Positions 38,122 through 46,518 of a stretch of 64,000 nt of DNA are shown here, one piece after another (the stretch's first letter is position 1; every line of letters starts with the position of its first letter). The notes beneath the pieces are model-generated. The model had not been told where the DNA came from and did not search any database. It saw only the letters and a list, made by a program, of their open reading frames with translations. This DNA is from Pseudomonas entomophila (GTDB lineage Bacteria > Pseudomonadota > Gammaproteobacteria > Pseudomonadales > Pseudomonadaceae): contig NZ_JARPQB010000023.1 in NCBI RefSeq assembly GCF_029478665.1, positions 62,001 through 126,000 of the forward strand, read 5' to 3'. Made by a program: the position numbers and the translations under genes.

Positions 38122-39120
38122 ATGGACCCGCGCAGTGAAGTAATGCTCCGCCAGACGGAGCTGTTCCAGAAGCCGCTGCTGATCGCCGGCGCCCCCGCCG
38201 ATGGCCTGCTCGGCCAACTGCCCAAGGCCCACGGCTGGACTTGGCATGCAGGCGACCAGGCTCTGCTTGAAAGCCGTTTCGGCGATCGCTGCCACCATGG
38301 TGTGAGCGTGCCCGACGTGGCTTTCGACGCGGCCATCCTGTTCCTGCCCAAGTCCCGTGAACTGGCCGCCTACCTGCTCAACGCCCTGGCCGCCCGCCTG
38401 GCCGGGCGCGAGCTGTACCTGGTCGGTGAGAAACGCGGCGGCATCGAGGGCGCGGCGAAACAGCTGCAAGCGTTCGGCAGGCCCCGCAAGCTCGACAGCG
38501 CACGCCACTGCCAGCTGTGGCAGGTGACCGTCGACCATGCGCCCGAGGCCAAGCCGCTGGAGAGCCTGGCCGAGCGCTTCGAGCTGCCGCTCGAGGACGG
38601 CCCGTTGCACGTGGTCAGCCTGCCGGGGGTGTTCAGCCATGGTCGCCTGGACAAGGGCACCGCCCTGCTGCTGGAACACCTCGACGGGTTGCCCGGTGGG
38701 CATGTGCTCGACTTCGGTTGTGGTGCCGGCGTGCTGGGCGCGACGATCAAGCGCCGCTACCCACAGAGCCGGGTCACCCTGCTGGATGTCGACGCCTTTG
38801 CCGTCGCCGCCAGCCGCCTGACCCTGGCAGCCAATGGTCTGGAAGGCGACGTGATCAGCGGTGACGGCATCGATGCCGCACCGAGTGGGCTGGACCTCAT
38901 CCTGAGCAATCCGCCGTTCCACACCGGGGTGCATACCGATTACCAAGCCTCGGAAAACCTGCTGAGAAAATCCGGCGAACACCTGCGAAAAGGTGGCGAA
39001 ATGCGCCTGGTAGCCAACAGCTTCCTGCGCTACCAACCGCTCATCGAGGGCGCACTTGGCAACTGCGAGGTCCGCGCCGAGGCACAGGGTTTCCGTATCT
39101 ACCGGGCGACACGCGGGTAA
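38122..39120 (+). CDS. rsmC: 16S rRNA m2G1207 methyltransferase
   Basis: Methylates G1207 of 16S rRNA in the 30S subunit using S-adenosylmethionine. It has 332 aa. The N-terminal half is the degenerate duplicate methyltransferase domain of the RsmC family. The C-terminal half carries the AdoMet motif [15 protein letters not shown], the acidic [13 protein letters not shown] and the catalytic [23 protein letters not shown] lies just before the ATG. The next 247 bp hold the manganese riboswitch of the following gene. Confidence 0.94.
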   Translation: MDPRSEVMLRQTELFQKPLLIAGAPADGLLGQLPKAHGWTWHAGDQALLESRFGDRCHHGVSVPDVAFDAAILFLPKSRELAAYLLNALAARLAGRELYLVGEKRGGIEGAAKQLQAFGRPRKLDSARHCQLWQVTVDHAPEAKPLESLAERFELPLEDGPLHVVSLPGVFSHGRLDKGTALLLEHLDGLPGGHVLDFGCGAGVLGATIKRRYPQSRVTLLDVDAFAVAASRLTLAANGLEGDVISGDGIDAAPSGLDLILSNPPFHTGVHTDYQASENLLRKSGEHLRKGGEMRLVANSFLRYQPLIEGALGNCEVRAEAQGFRIYRATRG

Positions 39121-39164
39121 AAACAGGGCTTGCCGAAAGCGCCCGGCGTAGGCAGAATCCGCTC

Positions 39165-39362
39165 CGTCCTAGGGGAGTAGTCTCCCGCGAGCCCTCCGCT
39201 CGCCCGGTACGCGTCAACACACTTGGCCCACAGGCCATGGCGCGTGCGACCCACGATCTGCGCAGACAGGTCCAGGGTTTGACAAGACCTATGACACGCA
39301 CACCTTACCCGGGGCGGGGAGGTCGTACGTGTCATAGCCGTGTCGACCCGCCCCCGTAGGAA
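39165..39362 (+). ncRNA. yybP-ykoY manganese riboswitch
   Basis: The leader of the TMEM165-family gene has the yybP-ykoY aptamer signature: GGGGAGTAG at 39172-39180, then GCGTCAACACACTTGGCC at 39211-39228, then a 3' arm with CACACCTTACCCGGGGC near 39299-39315. Known members bind Mn2+ and turn on Mn efflux or TMEM165/Alx-type genes. CCTA/TAGG and GGGG/CCCC complementarity between 39168-39175 and 39352-39360 can bring the Shine-Dalgarno TAGGA into pairing. That gives a plausible translational switch. The aptamer call rests on recalled consensus, not a covariance search. Confidence 0.85.
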
Positions 39363-39367
39363 TCCTG

Positions 39368-39955
39368 ATGCTGGAATCACTGCTCGTCCCCACCGCCATC
39401 GTTGCCCTCGCCGAAATCGGCGACAAGACGCAACTGCTCGCGCTCATCCTCGCGGCGCGTTTCCGCAAGCCCTGGCCGATCATCGCCGGCATCATCGCCG
39501 CCACCCTGGCCAACCACGCCGCCGCGGGCGCCGTGGGTGCCTGGGTCAGCAGCTTCTTCACCGAATCCGTGCTGCACTGGATCCTCGCCGCGAGCTTCAC
39601 CGCCACCGCGCTGTGGACCCTGGTGCCAGACAAGATGGACGATGACGAAACCAGCAACGCACGCCGCTTCGGGCCGTTCCTGACCACGTTGATCGCATTC
39701 TTCCTGGCCGAGATCGGCGACAAGACCCAGGTCGCCACGGTGATGCTGGCCGCCCAGTACCCGCACCTGATCATGGTGATCATCGGTACCACCCTGGGCA
39801 TGCTGATTGCCAACGTGCCGGTGGTACTGGCGGGCAACTTCGCCGCGGAGAAACTGCCGTTGACGCTGATCCGTCGCTTGGCGGCGGCGGCGTTCTTCGT
39901 GCTGGCCGTCGTCGCGGTGTATTCGGCGATGAAGACCAGTGGCTGGATAGGCTGA
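39368..39955 (+). CDS. TMEM165/GDT1 (UPF0016) family Mn2+ exporter
   Basis: Inner-membrane cation transporter of 195 aa. It has the two-fold repeated family signature, ALAEIGDKTQLLALI at about 14-28 and FLAEIGDKTQVATVML in the second half, each at the start of a three-helix repeat. The acidic signature residues bind the metal. The gene lies directly under a Mn2+ riboswitch, which supports Mn export. TAGGA is 6 bases before the ATG. No ribosomal or metal regulator genes lie next to it. Confidence 0.92.
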   Translation: MLESLLVPTAIVALAEIGDKTQLLALILAARFRKPWPIIAGIIAATLANHAAAGAVGAWVSSFFTESVLHWILAASFTATALWTLVPDKMDDDETSNARRFGPFLTTLIAFFLAEIGDKTQVATVMLAAQYPHLIMVIIGTTLGMLIANVPVVLAGNFAAEKLPLTLIRRLAAAAFFVLAVVAVYSAMKTSGWIG

Positions 39956-39959
39956 AGAC

Positions 39960-40052
39960 CCTGTAGGAGCCAGCCTTGCTGGCGAACCAGACAGCGCGGT
40001 GCCTGGCACCGGCTTTGCCGGTGTTCGCCGGCAAAGCCGGCTCCTACAGGGG
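39960..40052. repeat. REP pair of two different classes
   Basis: The left unit is of the CCAGC-CTT-GCTGG class and the right of the CCGGC-AAA-GCCGG class, with GTGCCTGGCACCGGC between. The two stems are not perfect complements of each other. It sits in the convergent gap TMEM165/M48. Confidence 0.88.
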
Positions 40053-40062
40053 GCCCGGTGAA

Positions 40063-40878
40063 TTACTTCCTGGCGGCTTGATACAGCGGCATCACCTTCG
40101 GAATGGCTGCCTGCAACGAAGCGATACGGCTGCTCGACGCCGGGTGGGTGCTCATGAACTCAGGCGGCGCGCCTTCGGACGCCTTGCTCATCTTGTTCCA
40201 CAGAGTGATCGCGGCGTTCGGGTCGTAGCCAGCGCGGGCCGAGAGTTCCAGGCCGATCAGGTCGGCTTCGTTCTCATTGGCGCGGCTGTTGGGCAAGGTC
40301 ATGGCGTAGTTCACCACGGTATCGGCCAGCGCCATGCTGTCCTGGCCCAGGCCGAGGAACGCACCGGCGCCCTGGCGGGCCATTTCCACGCCATAGGCCT
40401 TGGACATCGCTTCACGGCCATGCTCGCGCAGGGCGTGGGCAATCTCGTGGCCCATGACCGCGGCGATCTCGGCGTCAGTAAGCTTGAGCTGATCGATCAG
40501 GCCGGTATAGACGATGATCTTGCCGCCCGGGCCGCAGTTGGCGTTCAGCTCGTCGCTCTTGATGACGTTGACTTCCCATTTCCACTGTGCGGCATCCGGC
40601 CGGAACTGTGGCGCCTGGGCGATCAGGCGATCGGCGATGGCCTGCACGCGCTTGGCGTCGGCGCTGCTTTTGTCCAGGACGCCCTTGCTCGACGCCTCGC
40701 CGAGGGTCTGCTGGTAGGACTGGGCGTACATCTGGTTGACCTCATCGGTCGAGAGCATGCTGAACATGTACTGCTTGCGCTCGACGCCCACGGCGCCACC
40801 GCTGGTGGTATTGACCGCCTGGCAGCCGCCCAGCAGGACGCTGGCGCTCAACATACTGACAACGAATGACTTACGCAT
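40063..40878 (-). CDS. M48-family metalloprotease lipoprotein
   Basis: Periplasmic zinc protease of 271 aa, outer-membrane anchored through a lipobox LLGGC at about residues 15-19. The zinc motif is VMGHEIAHALREHGRE and the third ligand is the Glu in RANENEADLIGLEL. STHPASSSRIASLQ is the usual M48C ending. It resembles E. coli LoiP/YggG, proteases of outer-membrane quality control. The ATG at 40878 follows GGGAG. No partner genes lie nearby. Confidence 0.92.
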   Translation of the reverse strand: MRKSFVVSMLSASVLLGGCQAVNTTSGGAVGVERKQYMFSMLSTDEVNQMYAQSYQQTLGEASSKGVLDKSSADAKRVQAIADRLIAQAPQFRPDAAQWKWEVNVIKSDELNANCGPGGKIIVYTGLIDQLKLTDAEIAAVMGHEIAHALREHGREAMSKAYGVEMARQGAGAFLGLGQDSMALADTVVNYAMTLPNSRANENEADLIGLELSARAGYDPNAAITLWNKMSKASEGAPPEFMSTHPASSSRIASLQAAIPKVMPLYQAARK

Positions 40879-41029
40879 TTAAAACACTCCCTTTTTACGT
40901 GCCGCGTATCCTAGGCCCAGTCGCCCGGCCCCGCCAGAGCCGCAGGGAAGATTTCTGCACGCCCCTCATGCTTTTGTATTAGCCCGCCGATAACCCGGGG
41001 ACACGACCTCCTTGCGCGCGGAGCCTTCC

Positions 41030-43171
41030 ATGAAGTTCAAGTCGATCCAGTTTTCCGTGGCCGCCCTGGCCGGTGCCATCGTACTGAGCATTGTCGCCGC
41101 CCTGGTGCTCTATGCCGTGTATTCCGGCGAACGCACCCAGACGCTGGTGCAGCAGCGCACCCAGCAACAGTTCGAAAGCGTGATCGAACAGCGCCTGTCG
41201 GCGCTGGCCCGCACCCAGGTCAGCGAGATCCAGCGCGGCCTGGAGGCGCCGCTGTCGATCGCCCGCGGCCTGGCCACCGGCAACGCGATGATCGGCATGC
41301 AAGGCGCCGACGGCCGGCCACTGATGCGGGTCGACCGCGAACACCTGATCAACCAGCTCAAACGCACCGTCGAGGCCAACCCGAGCGTGCTCGGCGCCTA
41401 CCTGGGCTGGGAGCCGAACGCCCTCGACCACGATGACGCCCGCTATGTCGGCAGCAGCATGGTCGGCATCGACAGCGCCAGCGGCCGCTTCCTGCCCTGG
41501 TGGTTCCGCAACGGCGATGGCAGCCTTGGCCAGGACAAGCTGGCCGACGTCGACGACCGCACCGTGCTGGCCACCGGCGTGCGCGCCAGCGAGTACTACC
41601 TGTGCCCGAAAGAGTCGAAGAAGGCCTGCGTGATCGACCCGGCCCCTTATAAAGTGGGCGACAAGATGGTCATGCTCGCTTCCTTCGTCGAGCCGATCAT
41701 GGTCGACGGCCAGTTCAAGGGCATGGCCGGTGCCGACCTGTCGGTGAACTTCATTCAGGACCTGCTCAACGCCGCCGACCGTCAGCTCTACAACGGCGCT
41801 GGCGAACTGGCCCTGGTGTCGAGCAACGGCCGCCTGGTGGCCTATACCCGCGACTCGGCCAAGTTCGGCGAAAAGGCCAGCGATGTACTGGACGCCGATG
41901 AAGCAAGCACCCTCAAGAACCTCGTCGGCGAAGACCTGCACTACAAGGTCGAGACCGCCAAGGACCGCATCGAGCTGTACCTGCCGTTCAAGGTGGCCAG
42001 CACCGACGCCCGCTGGACCCTGCTGCTGGAGCTGCCGCTCAGCACCGTCATGGCCGACGCCGCCCAGTTGCAGAAAGACCTGGCCGAGCAGCGTCGCACC
42101 GACATCACCGGCATGACCGTGGTCGGCCTGGGCATCGCCGCCCTGGGACTGCTGGTGATCTGGCTACTGGCCCAGGGCATCGCCCGGCCGCTGAAACAGA
42201 TGGTCGCCATGCTCGACGACATCGCCCAGGGGGAGGGTGACCTGACCCGCCGTCTGCAAAGCGACCGCGCCGACGAACTGGGCGCCATCGCCAAGGGCTT
42301 CAACACCTTCCTGGCCAAATTGCAGACGATGATCAGCCAGGTGGTCAGTTCGGTGCAGAAGGTCAGCGACTCGTCGGAACACACCGCCGACATCGCCATC
42401 CGTACCAACCAGGGCGTGCACAAGCAGATGGCCGAGATCGACCAGGTGGCCACCGCCGTGCACGAAATGACCGCCACGGCCCAGGATGTGGCGCGCAACG
42501 CCACCCAGGCGGCGCAGGCTGCCAGCGACGCCGACCGCGCCGCCAACGAAGGCCTGGACATCGTGCGCGGCACCTCGCACTCGATCAGCGCCCTGGCCAC
42601 CGAAATCGGCCGCGCGGTCACCGTGGTCCAGGACCTGGCCCGTGACAGCGAGAACATCAACGCCATCCTGGTGGCCATCCGCGCCATCGCCGAGCAGACC
42701 AACCTGCTGGCGCTGAACGCGGCCATCGAGGCCGCCCGGGCCGGCGAGCAAGGGCGTGGCTTCGCCGTGGTCGCCGACGAGGTGCGCAACCTGGCGCAGA
42801 AAACCCAGCAGGCCACCGAAGAGATCCAGCACATGATCCAGCAGCTTCAGCAAGGTACGCGGGAAGTGGTGCGGGTGATGGAAGAGAGCCAGGGCAAGAC
42901 CGATGTCAGCGTGCAGCAGGCCAGCCGCGCCGCCGAATCGCTGGAGAGCATCACCCAGGCAGTGTCGGTGATCAACGACATGAACACCCAGATCGCCAGC
43001 GCCGCCGAGGAGCAGAGTGCGGTGGCCGAGGACATCAACCGCAACGTGATCAACATCGGCCAGGTGGCCGGCGAGGTGGCCGGTGGCGCCGACGAGTCGA
43101 GCCAGGCGAGCGCCGAGCTGACCAAGCTGGCAGAGCAGCAACGGCGCCTGATCAATCAGTTCAGGGTTTGA
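41030..43171 (+). CDS. Chemoreceptor with dCache sensor
   Basis: Methyl-accepting chemotaxis protein of 713 aa. The first membrane segment is at about 8-32 and the periplasmic double-Cache domain covers about 40-355. It contains [13 protein letters not shown] and [13 protein letters not shown], which resemble the R-x2-W-[YF] and Asp positions of amine/amino-acid-binding dCache domains. The second membrane segment is at about 370-390 ([20 protein letters not shown]), followed by HAMP and a signalling hairpin [20 protein letters not shown]. The ATG at 41030 has GGAG 8 bases upstream. The C-terminus LINQFRV lacks a CheR tether. Likely ligand class is inference. Confidence 0.93.
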   Translation: MKFKSIQFSVAALAGAIVLSIVAALVLYAVYSGERTQTLVQQRTQQQFESVIEQRLSALARTQVSEIQRGLEAPLSIARGLATGNAMIGMQGADGRPLMRVDREHLINQLKRTVEANPSVLGAYLGWEPNALDHDDARYVGSSMVGIDSASGRFLPWWFRNGDGSLGQDKLADVDDRTVLATGVRASEYYLCPKESKKACVIDPAPYKVGDKMVMLASFVEPIMVDGQFKGMAGADLSVNFIQDLLNAADRQLYNGAGELALVSSNGRLVAYTRDSAKFGEKASDVLDADEASTLKNLVGEDLHYKVETAKDRIELYLPFKVASTDARWTLLLELPLSTVMADAAQLQKDLAEQRRTDITGMTVVGLGIAALGLLVIWLLAQGIARPLKQMVAMLDDIAQGEGDLTRRLQSDRADELGAIAKGFNTFLAKLQTMISQVVSSVQKVSDSSEHTADIAIRTNQGVHKQMAEIDQVATAVHEMTATAQDVARNATQAAQAASDADRAANEGLDIVRGTSHSISALATEIGRAVTVVQDLARDSENINAILVAIRAIAEQTNLLALNAAIEAARAGEQGRGFAVVADEVRNLAQKTQQATEEIQHMIQQLQQGTREVVRVMEESQGKTDVSVQQASRAAESLESITQAVSVINDMNTQIASAAEEQSAVAEDINRNVINIGQVAGEVAGGADESSQASAELTKLAEQQRRLINQFRV

Positions 43172-43182
43172 AATGCAGCAAA

Positions 43183-43271
43183 CCTGTAGGAGCGGCTTCA
43201 GCCGCGAACACCGGCAATGCCGGTGCCAGGCACCGCGTCGTTTGTATCGCGGCTAAAGCCGCTCCTACAGG
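43183..43271. repeat. REP inverted pair, class GCGGC-TTNA-GCCGC
   Basis: Left unit CCTGTAGGAGCGGCTTCAGC and a mirrored right unit from ATCGCGGCTAAAGCC. The loop bases differ (TTCA against TTTA). A third hairpin CCGGCAATGCCGG lies between. Convergent gap chemoreceptor/SRAP. Confidence 0.9.
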
Positions 43272-43291
43272 GAAAGCCACCGGCTCAATAC

Positions 43292-43912
43292 TCAAGCGGG
43301 CGTCAGGCACTCCGGCCCATTGAGCTTCGGATCGTTGACGAAATACGTCAACGCCCTTTCGCGCAAGGCGGTCGGGGGCTTGGCCAACAACTCGTGCAGG
43401 CGCGCCAGCGGCGTCTCCGGGTCCAGCCAGATCGCCTGCTCGGCTTCATCCAGGATCAACGGCCGACGCTGGTTCATCGCCGCTTGCGTCACCACGGCAC
43501 AGCTCAGCCATTCCTGCTCCTGCACCGGATAGACTTCCCACACCGCCGCGAAGAACAGTGAAGCCCCCTCCCCCGGCGTCACCCAGTACGGGCGTTTGCG
43601 CGCCGTGCCGCGCCATTCGTAGAAACCGTTGGCCGGCATCAGGCAGCGCCGCTGGCGCAGCGCCTCGCGGAACATGGGTTGCTCGGCGAGGGTTTCGGCA
43701 CGGGCCTGGGCCGGCGTGCGCGACAAGTCGGTCAGCCAGGCCGGGGTGAGCCCCCAGCGGGCGCTGGCCAGTTGCATCTGGCCATCGAGCTGGCGCTGGA
43801 TCAGCACCGTGGCGCCGGGCGAGATGTTCCATTGGGCCTGCTGGCTCGAAGGGAAACCGGGCAGGCCGGCGAAGGCCTGGGTCCAGCGAAACAGGGCGTA
43901 GCGTCCACACAT
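43292..43912 (-). CDS. SRAP (HMCES/YedK) family protein with altered active site
   Basis: DNA-protein-crosslink shield for abasic sites, 206 aa. The catalytic Cys2 is present (MCGRYALFRW), as are the Asn of WNISPGATV and the Glu of MPANGFYEWRG. In the usual HDRMPxIL segment this protein has MNQRRPLIL, so the conserved His that helps make and reverse the crosslink is Asn, and Asp is Gln. The ribosome site is poor. It is 15 bp after the DUF2007 gene and probably the third gene of a small operon with it and the CPXCG protein. The function could be changed. Confidence 0.88.
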   Translation of the reverse strand: MCGRYALFRWTQAFAGLPGFPSSQQAQWNISPGATVLIQRQLDGQMQLASARWGLTPAWLTDLSRTPAQARAETLAEQPMFREALRQRRCLMPANGFYEWRGTARKRPYWVTPGEGASLFFAAVWEVYPVQEQEWLSCAVVTQAAMNQRRPLILDEAEQAIWLDPETPLARLHELLAKPPTALRERALTYFVNDPKLNGPECLTPA

Positions 43913-43927
43913 GGGCGATTTCAGAAC

Positions 43928-44188
43928 CTAGCAGATCAGGGTACCGGGATAACTCTCCGGCGCTTCGCCGACAAGCGGCTGGGCGGCATTGTACGCGTCG
44001 ATCAACTGTCGCGCGTAGCCGGCTTGCTCATCGGGCACCGCCAGGCCCAGCAAGCCCTGCATCGGCAGCTCGCCCACAGCGCCCATCAGGTCGCGCCCGA
44101 CCAGATGCACCTCGACACCCTCGCTGGCCAGCATGCCCACCAGCATCTGCGCCTCCAGCAGGTTTTCCGGGTCATAGATCCGTTGCAT
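43928..44188 (-). CDS. DUF2007 small signal-transducing-type protein
   Basis: An 86-aa protein with the ferredoxin-like DUF2007 fold: MQRIYDPENLLEAQMLVGML, then LASEGVEVHLVGRDL, then GLLGLAVPDEQAGYARQLID. Some family members are named putative prokaryotic signal-transducing proteins, with no firm function. The ATG at 44188 shares one base with the stop of the upstream CPXCG gene (TGATG), so it is coupled to it. The frame is open 11 codons upstream, within that gene. Confidence 0.85.
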   Translation of the reverse strand: MQRIYDPENLLEAQMLVGMLASEGVEVHLVGRDLMGAVGELPMQGLLGLAVPDEQAGYARQLIDAYNAAQPLVGEAPESYPGTLIC

Positions 44189-44370
44189 CAGTCGTTCTCG
44201 CCATAGACATCCAGCATCCATTCCTCGTCATGCACCTGCAGCACGAAACGAATGGGCTTGCAGCAGACCTGGCAGTCCTCGATGTACTCCTGGTCGCCGC
44301 CGGACAAGTCCACGGTCGTCTCGACTTCTTCACCGCAATAGGGACAATCGTAGATCGCAGTTTCCAGCAT
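44188..44370 (-). CDS. CPXCG motif zinc-ribbon-like protein
   Basis: A 60-aa acidic protein with two Cys pairs, CPYCGEEVE and CQVCCKP, which probably bind zinc. The family is named for the CPXCG motif and its function is unknown. GGGAGGCC lies 6 bases before the ATG. It is first in a three-gene unit with DUF2007 and SRAP. A TATAAT at 44396-44401 belongs to the divergent acyltransferase. Confidence 0.85.
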   Translation of the reverse strand: MLETAIYDCPYCGEEVETTVDLSGGDQEYIEDCQVCCKPIRFVLQVHDEEWMLDVYGEND

Positions 44371-44395
44371 CGCGGCCTCCCGAGTGACTTGTGCG

Positions 44396-44401
44396 TATAA
44401 T
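44396..44401 (+). promoter_or_regulatory. Candidate -10 box for the acyltransferase
   Basis: Perfect TATAAT (GTGCGTATAATTGCC) 91 bp upstream of the acyltransferase ATG, in a 122-bp divergent gap. No good -35 is seen. Confidence 0.4.
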
Positions 44402-44492
44402 TGCCGGTCTGTTTACAGGGCCTGCGTGTGTCCGAGCCGTTTTTCGGGCCCCACCCCTACCTTATTACCCTAGCCGTTTCCAACAAGAGAGC

Positions 44493-45662
44493 ATGATGGG
44501 CGAATTCGATGCCATCCGACCGTACGACGACGCTGAAGTGCCTGCCGTTCTGGCACGCCTGCTCAGCGACCCGGCATTCCTCGATATCCTCACCCACTTC
44601 CGCTTCCCGCGCGCGGCGGGCGCCTTCGGCTGGCTGCTCAAACCGCTGATCGCCCGGCGCCTGCGCCAGGAGTTCGCGGGCGTGCAGTGCGTCGCCACGC
44701 TGCAGGATAAAGTCGAGTACTACGTCGACCGGACCATCGACCGCGCCACCGACGGTGTCACCTACACCGGCGTCGAACAGCTCAAGTCCGGTACCGCCTA
44801 CCTGTTCCTGGCCAACCACCGCGATATCGTCATGGACCCGGCCTTCGTCAACTACGCGGTGTACCACGCCGGCCTGCCGACACCACGCATCGCCATCGGC
44901 GACAACCTGCTGCAAAAGCCGTTCGTCAGCGACATGATGCGCCTGAACAAGAGCTTCATCGTGCACCGCTCGATCAGCGGCCGTCGCGAGAAGCTGGCGG
45001 CCTACCAGCTGCTGTCGGCCTACATCAACCACTCGATCCGCAACGACGGCGCGTCGATCTGGATCGCCCAGGCCGAGGGCCGCGCCAAGGACGGTGACGA
45101 CCGCACCGACTCGGCCATTCTCAAAATGTTCCACATGAGCCGCAAGGACGAGCCGTTCGGCGCGGTAATCCAGAGCCTGAACCTGATTCCGGTGTCGATC
45201 AGCTACGAATACGACCCCTGCGACCAGGCCAAGGCCCGCGAGCTGTACATCCGCGCGACCACCGGCACCTACAAGAAGGCACCGGGCGAGGATGACAACA
45301 GCATCGCCCAGGGCATCACCGGCTACAAAGGGCGGGTGCACATCAACTTCGCGCCCCCGGTGACCGAGTACCACGAGGACACCAAGCAATTGGCGCAGGC
45401 CATCGATCGGCAGATTCTCGGCGGCTACCGGTTGTTCCCGGTGCACTACCTGGCCTATGCAATGTGGGCAGAGAAGGACGCGGCGCTGGAAGTGCCGGGC
45501 GCCGAGACGCTGTTCCCGGCCGATGAGCTGGCCAAGGCGAAGGAAGAGTGGCAACGCCGGTTGGACGCCTGCCCGGTGGAGCACCAACCATACCTGGTGC
45601 AGCAGTACGCGACACCGGTGCGCAATCAGTACCAGGTCAGGCAGCAGGCCACGGTGGTCTGA
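44493..45662 (+). CDS. PlsC-superfamily acyltransferase with H-x5-D motif
   Basis: Glycerolipid-type acyltransferase of 389 aa. The catalytic stretch is LANHRDIVMDPAF: His to Asp is 5 residues apart where the classic motif has 4. Other blocks are FIVHRSISGRREKLAAYQ, the substrate block IWIAQAEGRAKDGDDRTDSA and NLIPVSISYEYDPCD. No strong membrane segment is visible. ATGATG gives two possible starts, 44493 and 44496, with AAGAGA upstream. NHRDIVxD looks like a family variant rather than damage, because the rest is intact. The acyl acceptor is unknown. Confidence 0.85.
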   Translation: MMGEFDAIRPYDDAEVPAVLARLLSDPAFLDILTHFRFPRAAGAFGWLLKPLIARRLRQEFAGVQCVATLQDKVEYYVDRTIDRATDGVTYTGVEQLKSGTAYLFLANHRDIVMDPAFVNYAVYHAGLPTPRIAIGDNLLQKPFVSDMMRLNKSFIVHRSISGRREKLAAYQLLSAYINHSIRNDGASIWIAQAEGRAKDGDDRTDSAILKMFHMSRKDEPFGAVIQSLNLIPVSISYEYDPCDQAKARELYIRATTGTYKKAPGEDDNSIAQGITGYKGRVHINFAPPVTEYHEDTKQLAQAIDRQILGGYRLFPVHYLAYAMWAEKDAALEVPGAETLFPADELAKAKEEWQRRLDACPVEHQPYLVQQYATPVRNQYQVRQQATVV

Positions 45663-45673
45663 CCGCCTCTATC

Positions 45674-45755
45674 TGTAGGAGCCAGCCTTGCTGGCGAATG
45701 CCGCTTATCATCGGTGGTGAGCGAACGATTCGCCAGCAAGGCTGGCTCCTACGGT
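45674..45755. repeat. REP inverted pair, class GCCAGC-CTT-GCTGGC
   Basis: Left unit CTGTAGGAGCCAGCCTTGCT and a mirrored right unit ending GGCTGGCTCCTACGG, in the convergent gap between the acyltransferase and the 86-aa protein. Confidence 0.9.
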
Positions 45756-45768
45756 GGGTGCGTTGCGT

Positions 45769-46029
45769 TCAGATCCAGGTGCTGAACCAGGACAACAGCA
45801 ACGCCATCGCCAGGCACGAGAACCCGAGAATGTAGTAGTAGCGCGGCACGCGCAGGTCGAAGGCATCCACCAGCCCTTCATCCACCGCCAGGCTTTCGCG
45901 GGCCATGCTCGCCCGGCGCCGGGCACTGTGCAGCAACAGGCCGCCCGGGCAGGTGACCAGCAGGGCCAACAGGTTGATCAGCTTGGCGGGATGGGCGGCC
46001 AGGAAGCCCCAGAGCACTTGCAACGACAT
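45769..46029 (-). CDS. Small two-helix membrane protein, unknown
   Basis: An 86-aa protein with two likely membrane segments, about 15-33 (KLINLLALLVTCPGGLLLH) and 64-84 (YYYILGFSCLAMALLLSWF), joined by a charged Arg/Glu loop. CGAGGTC lies before the ATG at 46029. I do not recognise the family and the neighbours suggest nothing. Confidence 0.7.
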   Translation of the reverse strand: MSLQVLWGFLAAHPAKLINLLALLVTCPGGLLLHSARRRASMARESLAVDEGLVDAFDLRVPRYYYILGFSCLAMALLLSWFSTWI

Positions 46030-46186
46030 TGCGCGACCTCGGTATCACGACGGCAAAGCCCGGCATTCTACCCAAGCCCACGAACACCGCCCCGACTTTG
46101 CGACCAGCTGCGGTAAATTTCATCTGTCACACGCTCGTCATCAGGACAGGCCACCCTGTCGGCCTTCAACCGAACCGGAGCTTGTC

Positions 46187-46393
46187 ATGCTGCACGCCGA
46201 AAACCAGGACCGCCTCTACCTCGTGGCCCAGAGCGACGAACAGCAGGCGCTGATCGACGGCTTCGCCATCAATGTCCAGGACCGCCAGTGGCTGGTCTAC
46301 TGCGCGCTGGGCGGCCATGCCCACCATGACCTGCCGGAGGTCGATGCGCAGACCGGGATCAGCCTGCTGGACTTCAATGTGCTGGCCGCCTGA
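46187..46393 (+). CDS. Small conserved-type protein, unknown
   Basis: A 68-aa soluble protein with LYLVAQSDEQQALIDGFAIN and a His cluster GGHAHHDLPEVD. CCGGAGC lies 8 bases before the ATG. The frame is open for 90 codons upstream, but only this part has a good start. I do not recognise a family. It is followed by a single REP unit and a terminator. Confidence 0.6.
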   Translation: MLHAENQDRLYLVAQSDEQQALIDGFAINVQDRQWLVYCALGGHAHHDLPEVDAQTGISLLDFNVLAA

Positions 46394-46421
46394 TCTGCAT
46401 TGCCTCAAGACCAGCGCCACA

Positions 46422-46450
46422 CCTGTAGGAGCCGGCCTTGCCGGCGAACA
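46422..46450. repeat. Single REP unit, class GCCGGC-CTT-GCCGGC
   Basis: CCTGTAGGAGCCGGCCTTGC followed by CGGCGAACA, in the convergent gap between the 68-aa gene and yajG, next to the terminator. Confidence 0.85.
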
Positions 46451-46464
46451 GGTCGGTATAGCCA

Positions 46465-46503
46465 ACAAAAAACCCGCCGCCTGATCACAGGCGGCGGGTT
46501 TTC
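46465..46503. terminator. Bidirectional terminator yajG / 68-aa gene
   Basis: Stem AACCCGCCGCCTG/CAGGCGGCGGGTT with a 4-base loop, flanked by AAAAAA on the left and TTTTC on the right. On the minus strand this gives a T6 run for yajG, on the plus strand T4. Confidence 0.9.
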
Positions 46504-46518
46504 TTCATTGCAACCGCC

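Noticed and set aside
36886..39036. A 716-codon open frame on the minus strand opposite the hydroxyacid dehydrogenase and rsmC
   Set aside because: It is antisense to two well-recognised genes, is rich in Gly, Gln, Ala and His as expected from complement of high-GC codons, and has no domain.
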